Below are positions 43,384-55,002 of a stretch of DNA of 64,000 nucleotides, piece after piece (the first letter of the stretch is position 1; every line of letters begins with the position of its first letter). Below the pieces are notes generated by a model, which was not told the DNA's origin, ran no database searches, and was given only the letters and a program-made list of their open reading frames with translations. The translations under genes and the position numbers were made by a program. This DNA comes from Lactuca virosa (taxonomy: Eukaryota > Streptophyta > Magnoliopsida > Asterales > Asteraceae). The DNA is taken from NCBI GenBank assembly GCA_928212115.1, contig CAKMRJ010005523.1, positions 147,592,403-147,656,402 of the forward strand. The letters are read 5' to 3'.

Positions 43384-43419
43384 TTTTATAAAGTCGAAAA
43401 AGGGGAAAAAGGTTTATAA
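43384..43419 (-). promoter_or_regulatory. CYSTM gene TATA boxes
   Basis: Read on the minus strand, TTTATAAAAACC (43392-43381) lies about 55 bases before the ATG and TTTATAAACC (43420-43411) about 85 bases before it. Either could set a short leader. The region between them and the ATG is rich in C and A, as plant leaders often are. Confidence 0.6.
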
Positions 43420-43420
43420 A

Positions 43421-43954
43421 GAAGATGGAGGCGTATGCCGTATGGTGTTGATGTGTGTTTGTGCGTGTACGTCACGCATTGGCGGTGGTGAGTGGGGTGC
43501 CGATGTGGAACCGCAGTTAAAAACTTTAAAGCGCGTGAATGGATGGGAGGGCTTTTACTTTAGGATAATCCGTAACATATGGGGAGTTTAAATGAAAATT
43601 ATCTTAACTTTGGGAGGAATTCAAAGTGGTAGTCAACAAAATATGCTTTGAGTTGCGCAATTACAAGACTCATGATAGGAAACAAATAAATTAATTGGTG
43701 GAATGATTTTATAAAACATTTTTTTTTGAATGGTGGAAGACTTCATTCAAACAAAAATCAAAGGAAAAGGTTTAGACCATGTGTGCGTATTGGCAAAGAT
43801 ATTCCATTCATTTCGATTTCGGATACTATCTTTAGGGTTTTGTTTTTAAATTCTTCTTTCTATATATGGTTAATGGTGGAGTCCATGTATACACTAGAAT
43901 ACCATTCTCTCAGTATTATCGGGATTGAGATGTTTTATCCATGCATTTAAACTG
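43421..43954. other. upstream region of the CYSTM gene
   Basis: Likely promoter-proximal DNA, then AT-rich sequence. Frames at 43358-43591 and 43726-43950 have no motif. Confidence 0.45.
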
Positions 43955-44313
43955 GAATGAAACTCATCAAATAGACATGAGTGAAGTCCATTGGTGAAGA
44001 TATCAACATAATAAAAAATGAAAAGTACATGAAGAACTTGAATTTGACCCAAGGCAACCTAATCTCGAACGAGATGTCCATCTTGGTATGTTTGGTTCAT
44101 TGATGTTGAACTAGATTAGAAGAAATGTAAACAATATTAACATTATCACATTAGACAATTGTTTCCTGATCCGAAAAACATCCAACTTACAAAGAAGATT
44201 ATGTAACCAACAAGTTTTTGCAACTATGTTTGCCACACTGTGATACTTGACCTTAGCAGTAAATCGGGAGATAATGTCTTGTCATTTGGATGACCATGAG
44301 AGAACTTGTTAAA
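43955..44313 (-). pseudogene. copia RNase H remnant, strongly decayed
   Basis: On the minus strand scattered matches to copia RNase H survive, such as VLSWSSKRQD near 44300, NIVAKTCWLHNLL near 44225 and TKHTKMDISFEIRL near 44080. Several frame changes and stops lie among them. Only the family can be stated. Confidence 0.65.
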
Positions 44314-45085
44314 TGTTACTAGAGCATTTGGAGCATTCTCATGGAGCATTTGGTTTCAATTGAGCATTTAGATGAATGTGTGAGCATCAAGGATCATACT
44401 GGAGCACCTGAGTAGTGAATGTAGCATCTGAGAAGGGAATGGAGCATGGATGCACCACTTGGAAGGTGGATGTGCCATCTTTGGACAAGATGTGACACTC
44501 ACAAGCATGGTGTACCATCTTTGGAATAAGATGTGTCATTTATGTTCTAGATGTGCCGCCTTGGTACAAGGTGCGCCACTCTAGTATGTCTTGGTGTTGT
44601 CTTAAGTATTGATGTGTTGTTGAAGCAAGGTTGCACCACTAATGACCATAATGCTCCACTTGTGCATCATGATGTGCCATTAGGTGGCTTGATGTGCCAC
44701 TCATGTTCAAGGTGTGTCATTGTACCTCTTGATGTGTCACTTATGTTGTGAAGTATACTAGGGTGCTCAAGGTAGTCCAAGGATGTTTCGAAGATTGAAC
44801 GTACTCGAAGTAGATGCCCTAAATGGCATGATGCATGATTTTAGCGGAGAGTGTGCCATCATGATGAAGGATGTGTTATGGTCATTCTAGATGAGCCATC
44901 TTGGTTTATGATGCTTCATTATGTGTATAGTTTATGCTCATGCAATGTATCTCAAGGATGAAGGTTCTAAAAGTAGTGATATGGCGGATTGTGATTAGCT
45001 GACACCTTTCATGGGCCTATGGATTTATGGGCTTGGCCCATTAGGGTTTTAGGTTTGATCCCTAGTCTATAAATAGGGATGCTTG
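44314..45085 (+). repeat. copia 5' LTR, left part (host of the 9.4-kb insertion)
   Basis: The LTR continues at 54535-54733 after the inserted gypsy-like element. It holds a TATA box CTATAAATAGGG near 45068 and, at 44320-44930, a long run of degenerate words GATGTGCCAC/GATGTGTCAC. The start TGTTACTAGAG is a guess, because no partner LTR is in the window. Confidence 0.6.
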
Positions 45086-47913
45086 TGTAACACTCTGTTT
45101 GAAATTAAATAAAATCAATTAAATAAATAATAAACCTGGAACCCCGAGAAGTAATTTTTATTATTATTTTATTTTATTGTAGCCAAAATCAAATAATAAT
45201 TAGCGGGTGTTAGTTTCGGGGAGGCAAAGGATATAATTTTGGATTTTGGGAGTTAAAAGTGTAAGTTATGGATTTAATTTGAAAAGGGTTTCAGAAGTCA
45301 GGGTGCGTTTGGTAATTATTGGACTTGAATTGTAATGAATTATTAAAGATGGGGGTTATTTGGTAAATAATGGATTTAAGTTGAAAAGAATTTGGAGGGA
45401 GGGGCTGGAAGTGTAATTATGAACTAAGTCTTAAAATGGACGGGACTTATACTCGTCACCACCTTATCACTCCCAAAACCCTAACCCTATTTTTCATTCA
45501 GCCGCCACCTTCCTTCACCTACCTCTAGTCGCCGCTGTCAGCTACAACTCCCTCTCGTTATTCCGGTCAGTCAAGCTTCGAACGACCGTCGTCTTCAGTC
45601 GACCCCCTTGCCGTTGTGGTGTTTCGTCATCAAGCCATCATTGCCCCGTCGCCGACGGCAGAGAGAACCGTGAGCAGATGTCCTTTACGTCGGTGCTGTC
45701 GTTCACAATCATAGTATCTTCTCCGTTCCTCGGTTGCTACGCCCCTGCCCATTTTCCATCGCCACCATAGCTCCAAGCGGCCACCTGTTGCTGTCCTCCG
45801 GTCGCGTATGTCACCCCGGAGTGGAGGAGGTGGTGCGTGTTTTCTGTTACATATCGTGTTCGCGATGGTGTTTCCGTTTGCAAGCTGTATGTGCGTGTGT
45901 TTGTTGGTTGGTAACCAAGAAGAACCACCATGGCCGCCAGCCATGGTGGCTGCCGTTTCTGTCACGTCTTTTGCCGTCGGCACCCACCGTGGGGGAGGTG
46001 GCTGTGTGCGTGTTTTGTGTGTGTGTGTGAGTGTATTGTATAGGTTTTGTGAGTATGATGTTGTATGTAAGAATTTTGGCCGGAAGACCCGTCACCACCA
46101 CCGTGAGGTGGTGGCTGCCACCTTACGCCGCCATGCTGCCACCACCAACCGCCACTGTGGGTGGTCGTGTGCTCTTGTGTATGATTGGAATGCTTTTGAG
46201 ATGTTTTGATGTGCTTTTATGTGGTGGTCGCCGCCGTGAGCCGCCGTTGACAACGACTACCCGAGGTGGTAGTGGGTGGTGCCCAACTTGTCTAACCCTA
46301 ATGGACCCAATGAAGCCCTAATTTGACCAAAACTTCACAAATGGACTAATTGGAATGCTATTGGGTTGGAAACCCTAATTAGGGTTTGGAAAACCCTAAT
46401 TTTGGAAATGTGAGATTTGGAATTGTCGGGACCCGCATTTGGACTGTTAGATTGGAATTTTTAATTATGTCCGACTAAATCGTATGAATGGCCTAGTAGA
46501 TTGATAGACTTAATGGATTAAGTCCTTAATGGGTTAAGTAAGAAACACTAAACCCTAATCGTCATTTTATGTGAAAAACCCTAATTGGGTTTGGGTTCAT
46601 GATTGGGCCATTTCTTGGACTGAGTTGTTGTGAGCCTTCGTGGGCCAATGGGGAACCTGTTTATGGACTAAGAAATTATTGAGCTTTAGGATAAGGCCCA
46701 TTGGAAAGGCTTGGGCCCAATTTAGAAAATTGGGCCATAAGTGGGCCATAATTGGGCCTTGATGATTATGAGCTATTGGGCCATCAGAATGCAAAGTGTT
46801 TGGACTAGAATAAATGGTTGGGCCTTAAGATAAGCCCATGTAGAGGTTTGGGCCCAATTTGGAAAATTGGGCCATATGTTGGGCCTTGGTTGATTATTTG
46901 GCCTTCAAAGTGTGAGTTTGGGCCTTGGTTTTTAACCAAGTTGGGTTAGGGGTAAAATGGTCCATTTACCCTAAGTGTGGATTTATGGTTATGTATTGAA
47001 ACCCAAATGGTTAATTGGGGTTTGTCTTGATGATTGACATTACGAGGATCGGCCAGCCAGCAGTCAGGGATTTATCCGCGGGACTTCAGCAGTGTGAGGT
47101 GAGTCTCCTCACCATACCAATGGGTCTAAGGCACCAAGGCCGGCCCATTCAGTTAGTTGTAGTGTTTATTGTAGATTCACTGCTGATATGTCTGTATGAA
47201 TGTATATGTGGTATGCTAATGATTATGTGGTATGCTATTTGACTATGTGTTATGTGGTATGCTAGTTGTCTTTGTGATACTTGCATGGAAGACCATGGGG
47301 GAGCCCATGACACTTGGATGTAAGACCATGTGGAGAGCCCATGGCTTTCTTATTAAAGACCATGGGTAATCCCATGGCACTTGGATGTAAGACCATGTGG
47401 GGGAGCCCATGAGACTTGGATGTAAGACCATGTGGGGAGCCCATGGCTTTCCTATTAAAGACCATGGGAGAGCCTATGACACTTAGGTGTAAGACCATGT
47501 GGGGAGCCCATGGCATCATAGACTAAGACCCTAGGAGGAGCCCATGACATCCTTATATGTTTATATGATATGGTTATGTGACTGATATGGCTTATGTGAT
47601 TGATATGGTTTATGCAGCTGTTATAGCTAGTATGGATTATGTGGTTATGTGGATTGTATGGGGTATGCTCTGGGGAACTCACTACGCTTTTGCTTACGGT
47701 TTACAGTTTTGGTTTCAGGTATCATCGATTTGGAAAAGAAGGGCTCGGATTGATCGCAGTGCACACACCTATGATTTCCGCAATGAATGATTTTGGGATG
47801 AACTCTGATAAATGTTTTACTTAATGATGTTTTGAAATGTTTGAAATAAATGGTATCAATGTTTTGGCTATATTAAAAATGAAATTTTTACCCTTGATTT
47901 TTGGGTCGTTACA
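45086..47913 (+). repeat. LTR family C, 5' copy
   Basis: 2828 bp from TGTAACACTC to GGGTCGTTACA. In order it has a GC-rich CCACC-repeat region (45450-46270), a region dense in TGGGCC (46600-46930), the donor-like block GAGGTGAGTC (47097-47106) with GGGTCTAAGGCACCAAGG, a hairpin array (47288-47549) and the acceptor-like block ending TTTCAG at 47718. Several opposed frames in the GC-rich part share no motif with known proteins and are probably not genes. Confidence 0.92.
47288..47549 (+). repeat. hairpin array, family C, 5' LTR
   Basis: Eight units spaced about 28-40 bp, each starting AAGACC. Examples are CCATGGGTAATCCCATGG (47360-47377, stem seven pairs, loop TAAT) and CCATGTGGGGAGCCCATGG. 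Loops vary while the outer stems stay. Confidence 0.88.
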
Positions 47914-47916
47914 AGT

Positions 47917-47928
47917 TGGTATCAGAGC
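47917..47928 (+). other. primer-binding site
   Basis: TGGTATCAGAGC, complementary to the 3' end of initiator tRNA-Met, three bases after the LTR. Confidence 0.9.
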
Positions 47929-50326
47929 CTTGGTTTGAGGGATTCGGACATACTTTCGGGTGTGTCTGAACTCAAACTGAGGATCTGTAAAGTTTTCAAA
48001 AAGAAAAAAATGTTTTCAAGCAAAAAGTTTTTTAAGACAAGAAAGGGTGTGGTGCATGCAATCGGCCGAGCTCATGTAAGTTTCCCCAGAATACCCATAT
48101 ATGTTAATTGTTATGACTTGATTTATAAATCTGAGAATCGCATGCTAGTTAGGGCTAGGAAAGATGCCTTTATATGTTGTATGAGCTAGTAGACTTGCAT
48201 GCTAGTGCTGAGTAGTCAGCGATAGATTGGCCTAACATGTGATGACAGTAGCCTTGGAGATACTGTATGTCATGCTAGAATGAAAATGGCTATTGGTATT
48301 AGTAACTGCTAAGTGTATGCTTTTAAAATTATATATGGTTAGGATCTTATAGCCTTATAATAATTGATTTGGCCTTATTTCCCGTTCCTTGTCTGGTTGT
48401 CATCCTAGGGTAGAGTCTATTATTCGACAGTCTATTAAATCCTGTTTTGTGTATAATTTTCATGCATAAGGCAGCTGACAATGAGGATGGATGGATGTCG
48501 ATAGCATGAGTTGTGGTATGTGGGGTGAATGTTCTATGATAGTTCTTTGGATCGGAGTGCTACTGCACGAATGTTGCTTGCTTTGTGCTTTATGGAACTC
48601 TTGAATGATGGGAGTCAGCTACTAAGTGAATATGACGATATTCAGGAGGTGGATGGCTGGCATCATGGGGAATTCTTCAGTAGCTGATGGCAAGGCGAGG
48701 TTGGGAACCTAGGAAAGCCTAGGATATGCTCCAGTGAGTTAGTGGGGCGGTTCGGTGAGGTTGGGAACCTAGGAGTTGCCTTGGTGGGTATTGTGTTTTT
48801 TAGCGGATATTTGGTGCACCAGTGGACTAGGTGACTTAGAGGATTCGGGAGGATTGCTGAGGAAAGTATGGATAGGTGTGGAAGGTAGGATGGGCCCGTA
48901 CTACTGAAATGACAGGATCCATACTCGAATCGGTGAGAGTCTTGGAGAATCTAAGAAGCTTATGGGAAGGAGAGTTCTTGGTTATGCTCCGATAGTGAGG
49001 ATGGCTGCTTTGCCAGATGAGGATGAGCACACATGAGGAAGGACCAGGGTTTGGTCCTGGCTCCGGTGGTGAGCCTGTTAGTGGAAGGACTGCCAGGGTT
49101 TAGAGTTCGCCTTGGATCTCTTGTATTAGGCGGCAGGGATTGATTGTGCGATTTATTGCACTTTCAAGATTGGAAACTATGTCTTGGGAGTAGTTTGTAG
49201 CCCGGTTTAGGGAAGAGGTTGCTTCAGCTACTGCAGTTTAGCCGTGGACAATTGAGCTGGTGAGTGTGTCAGGGTGCGAGACCCTGAATGATATGATTTC
49301 TAGAGCCGAGAGCGGGAGACTGATTTGGAGCACATCGGGAAGAGGGGACCAGATCAGGTGCATATATTGAAGGGTCTCGGGAAGAGATCCAAGAGTTCGG
49401 GTGAACTTTTGAGAGGCCAACAGGGCCGGATTCAGTGCATTAATTATGGGAAACTGCATGATGAAATTTTTCGTTCCAAGGGTTTGGATAAGTGTAGCTC
49501 TGAGTTTGCTTCCCTGTTTGTGTTTGGGTTATATCTTCAAGTGAGGTCATATGAAATTTGCATACCGTGATTTACGGGGTGGTTAGCGAAAGGTCGTTCC
49601 CTCTTTGATGGTTTGGAGCGTTCAATGTTATCCGTGTCTATGGTCGAGATCGGTTCAGGGACATGATGTGGAAGGTCTACAGTCAGGATTGGTGACTCAG
49701 CCATTGTGCTTGGGTCGGCTTTTGGAAGTTCCAGGGGAAGTGGTCTACTGTGGAGGCTTTGGTCTGGGCAACAGTTATTTGGAATTCAAGATATATGTGT
49801 GGCATCATTTCAAGGCGTCTGAGATTATTAGTTTCGCTAGGATTCAGGAAGTGTTCGTCTAATCTTTAGGAGTTGTGTGGTCTTTTGGGGTTTGGGCCAG
49901 TAAAAGAACACTAGCACGGGTAAGCAGCAGGTTGTTAGCAGTTTGGTTATTAAAGAGTAAGAAGGATTGAGAATCCTTAAATCTCATGTATTGCGAAGAC
50001 TTAGTCGAATCTAAGTGGGGGAGAATCACACAGGCATTCAGGACAGGGGCAGGTATGAGACCGGGATGAGTTTCTCATCCCCATCAAGGAAAATGGCGGC
50101 CCAAGTGGCTATTTGGTTTGAGGGTTGTGTGAGTTTGGAGTTCGGTAAAACTCCCCAACATGTGAATCGCCTCTTCTTGGGGCTTGATAGCAGAATTTGG
50201 GGAAGCGGTTTGGGACTCCAGTCATGAATTGAGTTCAGCTCGGGTGTTCGGTCGAGTGCGTGCTCGACTCTGTATGCGTTTCGAATTGATAGATTAGGGG
50301 TAAGGCATTGGGATGCGATTGTGTTA
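47929..50326 (+). other. interior of the non-autonomous element, no gene seen
   Basis: G-rich on plus. Frames at 47935-48189, 49325-49862 and 50015-50227 have no retroelement motif. The part near 48840-48930 matches the leader before gag at 63400-63480, but no gag follows. Confidence 0.65.
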
Positions 50327-50700
50327 GGATGAAAGTGTTGTAAGACTACGGGGGAGCTATAGCATTCACTAATGGTCAATTAGGATGAAAGTGTTGTAAG
50401 ACTACGGGGGAGCCGTACCATTCACTAATGGTCAGTAGGGTGAAAGTGTTGTAAGACTACGGGGGAGCCGTAACATTCACTAATGGTCAGTAGGGTGAAA
50501 GTGTTGTAAGACTACGGGGGAGCCGTAACATTCACTAGTAGTCAATAGGGTGAAAGTGTTGTAAGAATACGGGGGAGCCGTAGCATTCACTAGTAGTCAG
50601 ATAGTGTAGAAAGTGTTGTATGACTACGGGGGAGCCGTAGCATTCACAAGCGACCAAATAGTGTGGGAAGTGCAGAAAGACTACAGGGTAGCCGTGGCAT
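50327..50700 (+). repeat. internal tandem repeat with hairpin core
   Basis: Seven units of about 53-62 bp. Each has AAGACTACGGGGGAGCCGTA or a close variant, followed by CATTCAC. A full hairpin CTACGGGGGAGCCGTAG lies at 50624-50640. The core GGGGGAGCC and the leading AAGAC are the same as in the LTR array of this element. Confidence 0.92.
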
Positions 50701-51611
50701 TCACGGATTTGTTCAGATGACTTAGGCCAGGGTGGGCCAGATCGCAAGGTTGTGAGTAGGTCACAACATAATTGAATCAGGAAACGGTAGGTCGAAGGAG
50801 ACCGAGTATGATGTAAGACTACAGTTATTCTGGTAGCATTCACCTTTTTGCGTCGGATTCAGTGGCAACAAGTTGTCAGCCTATCATGATCGGATGGATC
50901 AAATGGATTGAAGGAGTCATGAGTGGCGATATAGATAGGACAACTATTGTTAGATGATGTATCCTTCGGAGGTCGCATGGGACTGTTGCGTGTGTTTTTG
51001 GCCCAGCAATCGGTTATTAATTGATGTTCGAGTAGTTGACATATAAGGTGAGATCAGAGAGGTCTCGGCTGCTTTCGAAAAGAAGCAAGTGGTAGCAATA
51101 TGAGTCGAAGTGGGTTCGGTGACTTGGGAACCGTGCGTGGAGTGCTCGTATTCGAGGTATACGCTAAGTTGTTCGCAGTTGGGTTGAATAATCTCAGAAT
51201 AGTCTGAGTCTAACTGTTGTAGGGATGGATCTTCTACTCGAAGGATTATCTGAGCCTACTGTCAAGTGTAGTGATCTGCAGAGATAGTTGGTCAGTGTTT
51301 CTGTTTCTAACAGGAAATCCCTAATACCAGAAGCTGAGTAGTCAATTGGGAAATTTATGGGATGGATTCAGCTTTGATTCAATATGGGCATCTGTCAGGG
51401 AGACAAACCATCTCGAGAATACAGATTTCAGAAGGAGTAGAAGCGATCATGATGCAAGGAATTCGTTCATCTTCGGATTTTAGAACCATGCGAGGGTTGT
51501 TTCTGGTTGCCTTGGAAAGGCTAAGGAATATTTGTGGTTGCAGCCGTGTTGCTCAAGTTATCTGGCGTGTCCGGAGTAATAAGGAATGATTTCGAGGACA
51601 GAATCTAATTT
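50701..51611 (+). other. 3' interior of the non-autonomous element
   Basis: No recognisable coding content. It holds one further degenerate unit near 50811-50842 (AAGACTACAGTTATTCTGGT). Confidence 0.55.
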
Positions 51612-51626
51612 TAAGTGGGGGAGAGT
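51612..51626 (+). other. polypurine tract
   Basis: TAAGTGGGGGAGAGT directly before the 3' LTR. Confidence 0.85.
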
Positions 51627-54529
51627 TGTAACACTCCGTTTGAAATTAAATAAAATCAATTAAATAAATAATAAACCCGAAACCCAGAGAAGTAATTATT
51701 ATTATTATTTTATATTATTGTAGCCAAAATCAAATAATAAATAGCAGGGTGTTGGTTTCGGGGAGCCAAATGATATAATTTTGGATTTTAGGGGTTAAAA
51801 GTGTAAGTTCTGGATTTAATTTGAAAAGGGTTTCAGAAGTCAGGGTACGTTTGGTAATTATTGGACTTGAATTGTAATGAATTATTAAAGATGAGGGTTA
51901 TTTGGTAAATAATGGATTTAAGTTGAAAAGTATTTGGAGGGAGGGGCTGGAAGTGTAATTATGAACTAAGTATTAAAATGGACGGGACTTATACCCATCA
52001 CCACCTTATCACTCCCAAAACCCTAACCCTATTTTTTCATTCAGCCGCCACCTTCCTTCCCCTACCTCTAGCTGCCGCTGTCAGCTCCAACTCCCTCTTG
52101 TTATTCCGGTCAGTCAAGCTCCGAACGACCGTCGTCTTCAGCCGACGCCCTTTCTGTCCTGGTGTTTCATCATCGAGCCATCATTTCCCCATCACCGACG
52201 ACAGAGAGAACCGCAAGCAGATGTCCTTTACGCCGCTGTTTTCGTTCACAATCATAGTATCTTCTCCGTTCCTCGGTTGCTATGCCCCTGCCCATGTTCC
52301 GTCGCCACCATAACTCCAAGCGGCCACCTGTTGTTGTGCTCCGGTTGCGTCTGTTACCCCGGAGTGGAGGAGGTGGGTGCGTGTTTTCTGTTACATATCT
52401 TGTTCGCGATGGTGTTTCCGTTTGCAAGCTGTATGTACGTGTGTTTGTTGGCCGGTAACCAAGAAGAACCACCATGGCCGCCAGCCATGGTGGCTACCGT
52501 TTCTGTCACATATTTTGTCGCCGGTACCCACCGTGGGGGAGGTGGCTGTGTGCGTTTTTTGTGTGTGTGAGTGTATTTCATGGGTTTTGTGAGTATGATG
52601 TTGTATTTATGAATTTTGGCCAAAAGACCCGTCACCACCACCATGAGGTGGTGACTGCCACCTCACGCCGCCATGCTGCCGCCACCAGCCGCCACTGTGG
52701 CTGGCTGTGTGCTCTTGTGTATGATTGGACTGCTTTTGAGATGTTTTGATGTGCTTTTATTTAGAATCATAACCACCACCACCACCACAAGGTGGTGGCC
52801 GCCGTCGTGAGCCGCCGTTGACCACCACTACCCGAGGTGGTAGTGGGTGGTGCCCAACTTGTCTAACCCTAATGGACCTAATGTAGCCCTAATTTGACCC
52901 AAAACTTCACAAATCGACAAAATTGAATGCTATTGGGTTGGAAACCCCAATTAGGGTTTGGAAAACCCTAATTTTGGAAATGTGAGATTTGGAATAGCCA
53001 GGACCTGCATTTGGACTGTTAGATTGGAATTTTTATATATGTCCGACTAAATCGTATGAATGGCCTAGTAGATTGATAAACTTAATGGATTAAGTCCTTA
53101 ATGGGTTAAGTAAGAAACACTTAACCCTAATCGTCATTTTATGTGAAAAACCCTAATTGGGTTTGGGTTCATGATTGGGCCATTTCTTGGACTGAGTTGC
53201 TGTGGGCCTTCGTAGGCCAATGGGGAACATGTTTATGGACTAAGAAATTATTGGGATTTAGGATAAGGCCCATTGGAAAAGCTTGGGCCCAATTTGGAAA
53301 ATTGGGTCATAAGTGGGCCATAATTAGGCCTTGATGATTATGAGCTATTGGGCCATCAGAATGCGAAGTGTTTGGACTATAATAAATGGTTGGGCCTTAA
53401 GATAAACCCATGTAGAGGTTTGGGCCCAATTTAAAAAATTGGGCCATATGTTGGGCCTTGGTTGATTATTGGGCCTTTGGGCCTTCAGAGTGTGAGTTTG
53501 GGCCTTGGTTTTGAACCAAGCTGGGTTAGGGGTAAAATGGTCCATTTACCCCAAGTGTGGATTTATGGTTATGTATTGAAACCCAAATGGTTAATTGGGT
53601 TTTGTCTTGATGATTGACAGTACGAGGATCAGTCACCAACAGTCAGGGATTTATCCGCGGGACTTCAGCAGTGTGAGGTGAGTCTCCTCACCATACTGAT
53701 GGGTCTAAGGCACCAAGGCCTTCCCATTCAGTTAGCTGTAGTGTTTATTGTAGATTCACTACTGATATGTCTGTATGCATGTATATGCGGTATGCTAGTG
53801 ATTATGTGGTATGCTATTTGACTATGTGGTATGTGGTATGCTACTTGTCTTTGTGATACTTGCATGGAAGACCATGGGGGGATCCCATGGCACTTGGATA
53901 TAAGACCATGTGGAGAGCCCATGGATTTCATATTAAAGACCATAGGGGGAGCCCATGGCACTTGGATGTAAGACCATGTGGGGGAGCCCATGGCTTTTCA
54001 GGTCAAGACCATGGGGGGAGCCCATGAGACTTGGATGTAAGACCATGTGGGGAGCCCATGGCTTTCCTATTAAAGACCATGGGAGAGCCTATGACACTTA
54101 GGTGTAAGACCATATGGGGAGCCCATGGCATCAAGGAGTAAGACCCTAGGGGGAGCCCACGACATCCTTATATGTTTATATGATATGGTTATGTGACTGA
54201 TATGGCTTATGTGATTGATATGGTTTATGCAGCTGTTATAGCTAGTATGGATTATGTGGTTATGTGGATTGTGTGGGGTATTATCTGGGGAACTCACTAA
54301 GCTCTGTGCTTACGGTTTACAGTTTTGGTTTTAGGTATCATCGATTTGGAAAAGAAGGGCCCATTTTGATCGCAGTGCACACACCTATGATTTCTGCAAT
54401 GAATGATTTTGGGATGAACTCTTATAAATGTTTTACTTAATGATGTTTTGAAATGTTTGAAATAAATGGTATCAATATTTTGGCTATACTAATAATGAAA
54501 TTTTTACCCTTGATTTTTGGGTCGTTACT
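51627..54529 (+). repeat. LTR family C, 3' copy
   Basis: 2903 bp, the partner of 45086-47913 with the same internal order. The hairpin array at 53871-54166 has nine units against eight in the 5' LTR, so the array has gained or lost a unit since insertion. The donor-like block is near 53677 and the acceptor-like block ends near 54336. Confidence 0.92.
53871..54166 (+). repeat. hairpin array, family C, 3' LTR
   Basis: Nine units. Differences from the 5' array include CCATGGGGGGATCCCATGG, where the loop base change extends the palindrome, and one extra unit. Confidence 0.88.
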
Positions 54530-54534
54530 GCTTG

Positions 54535-54733
54535 CTAGTCATTTGTTTGTATCTTGAATTCTAGTGAGTGGGTGTATCTCTATGAAATTGTACTTATGAC
54601 CTCTGTTTAAGAACTCGTGAATAAAGAATTCTCTCATTTTGCCCATAGACATAGGTCACCTTGACTGAACCATGTAAATATTGTTTCTTTGTGTGCTTGT
54701 GGTTTCGTGTTTTATCGGTTTTACTTCCTAACA
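54535..54733 (+). repeat. copia 5' LTR, right part
   Basis: Continuation of 44314-45085. It ends CTTCCTAACA. TGGTATCAAAGTTGC at 54736 follows as the primer-binding site. Confidence 0.7.
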
Positions 54734-54735
54734 AG

Positions 54736-54750
54736 TGGTATCAAAGTTGC
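54736..54750 (+). other. copia primer-binding site
   Basis: TGGTATCAAAG three bases after the LTR end, close to the initiator tRNA-Met site TGGTATCAGAG. Confidence 0.75.
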
Positions 54751-54774
54751 AGTTTTATGTTTTGTTGATTGAAG

Positions 54775-55002
54775 ATGTCAACCCATAAGTTTGATTTGGA
54801 TAAATTCAATGGTTAAAATGACTTCACTTTGTGGAAGGTGAATATGAAGGCACTCTTGGTTCAACAAGGTTGTGTAGTTACATTAAAAGGAGAAGCGAAC
54901 CTGCCTAAAGATATGGCAGCTGAAAATAAGGTGGATATTATAACAATGGCACACAATACCATACTTTTGAGTTTAACAGATGAAGTACCGAGAGAGGTTA
55001 TG
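54775..55002 (+). pseudogene. copia gag 5' fragment
   Basis: Starts MSTHKFDLDKFNG, has an in-frame TAA, then NDFTLWKVNMKALLVQQGC and TILLSLTDEVPREV. This is the beginning of a copia gag (UBN2-type capsid). It is cut at 55002 by the LTR that follows. It belongs to the element whose LTR is split by the 45-54.5 kb insertion. Confidence 0.85.

Larger units (their letters stand above)
45086..54529 (+). mobile_element. non-autonomous Ty3/gypsy-type LTR element (LARD-like), with target-site duplication
   Basis: LTRs lie at 45086-47913 and 51627-54529, with a primer-binding site at 47917 and a polypurine tract before 51627. GCTTG at 45081-45085 and 54530-54534 is a perfect five-base target-site duplication. 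The last base of the 3' LTR is T where the 5' LTR has A. The 3.7-kb interior has no recognisable gag or pol. Its first part (47914-48100) and leader (48840-48930) match the gypsy element at 60366. It may therefore use proteins of that element or a relative. LTRs differ by about 6 percent in the first 240 bp, judged by eye. Confidence 0.92.

Noticed and set aside
45630..46330. Overlapping frames on both strands in a GC-rich region (also at 51978-52749)
   Set aside because: They are inside the LTRs of one element, built on CCACC and GTGTG repeats, and the frames are not conserved between the two LTR copies.
50327..50700. CRISPR-like array
   Set aside because: The regular spacing is superficially similar, but the spacers are themselves similar to each other and the DNA is a plant LTR element interior.
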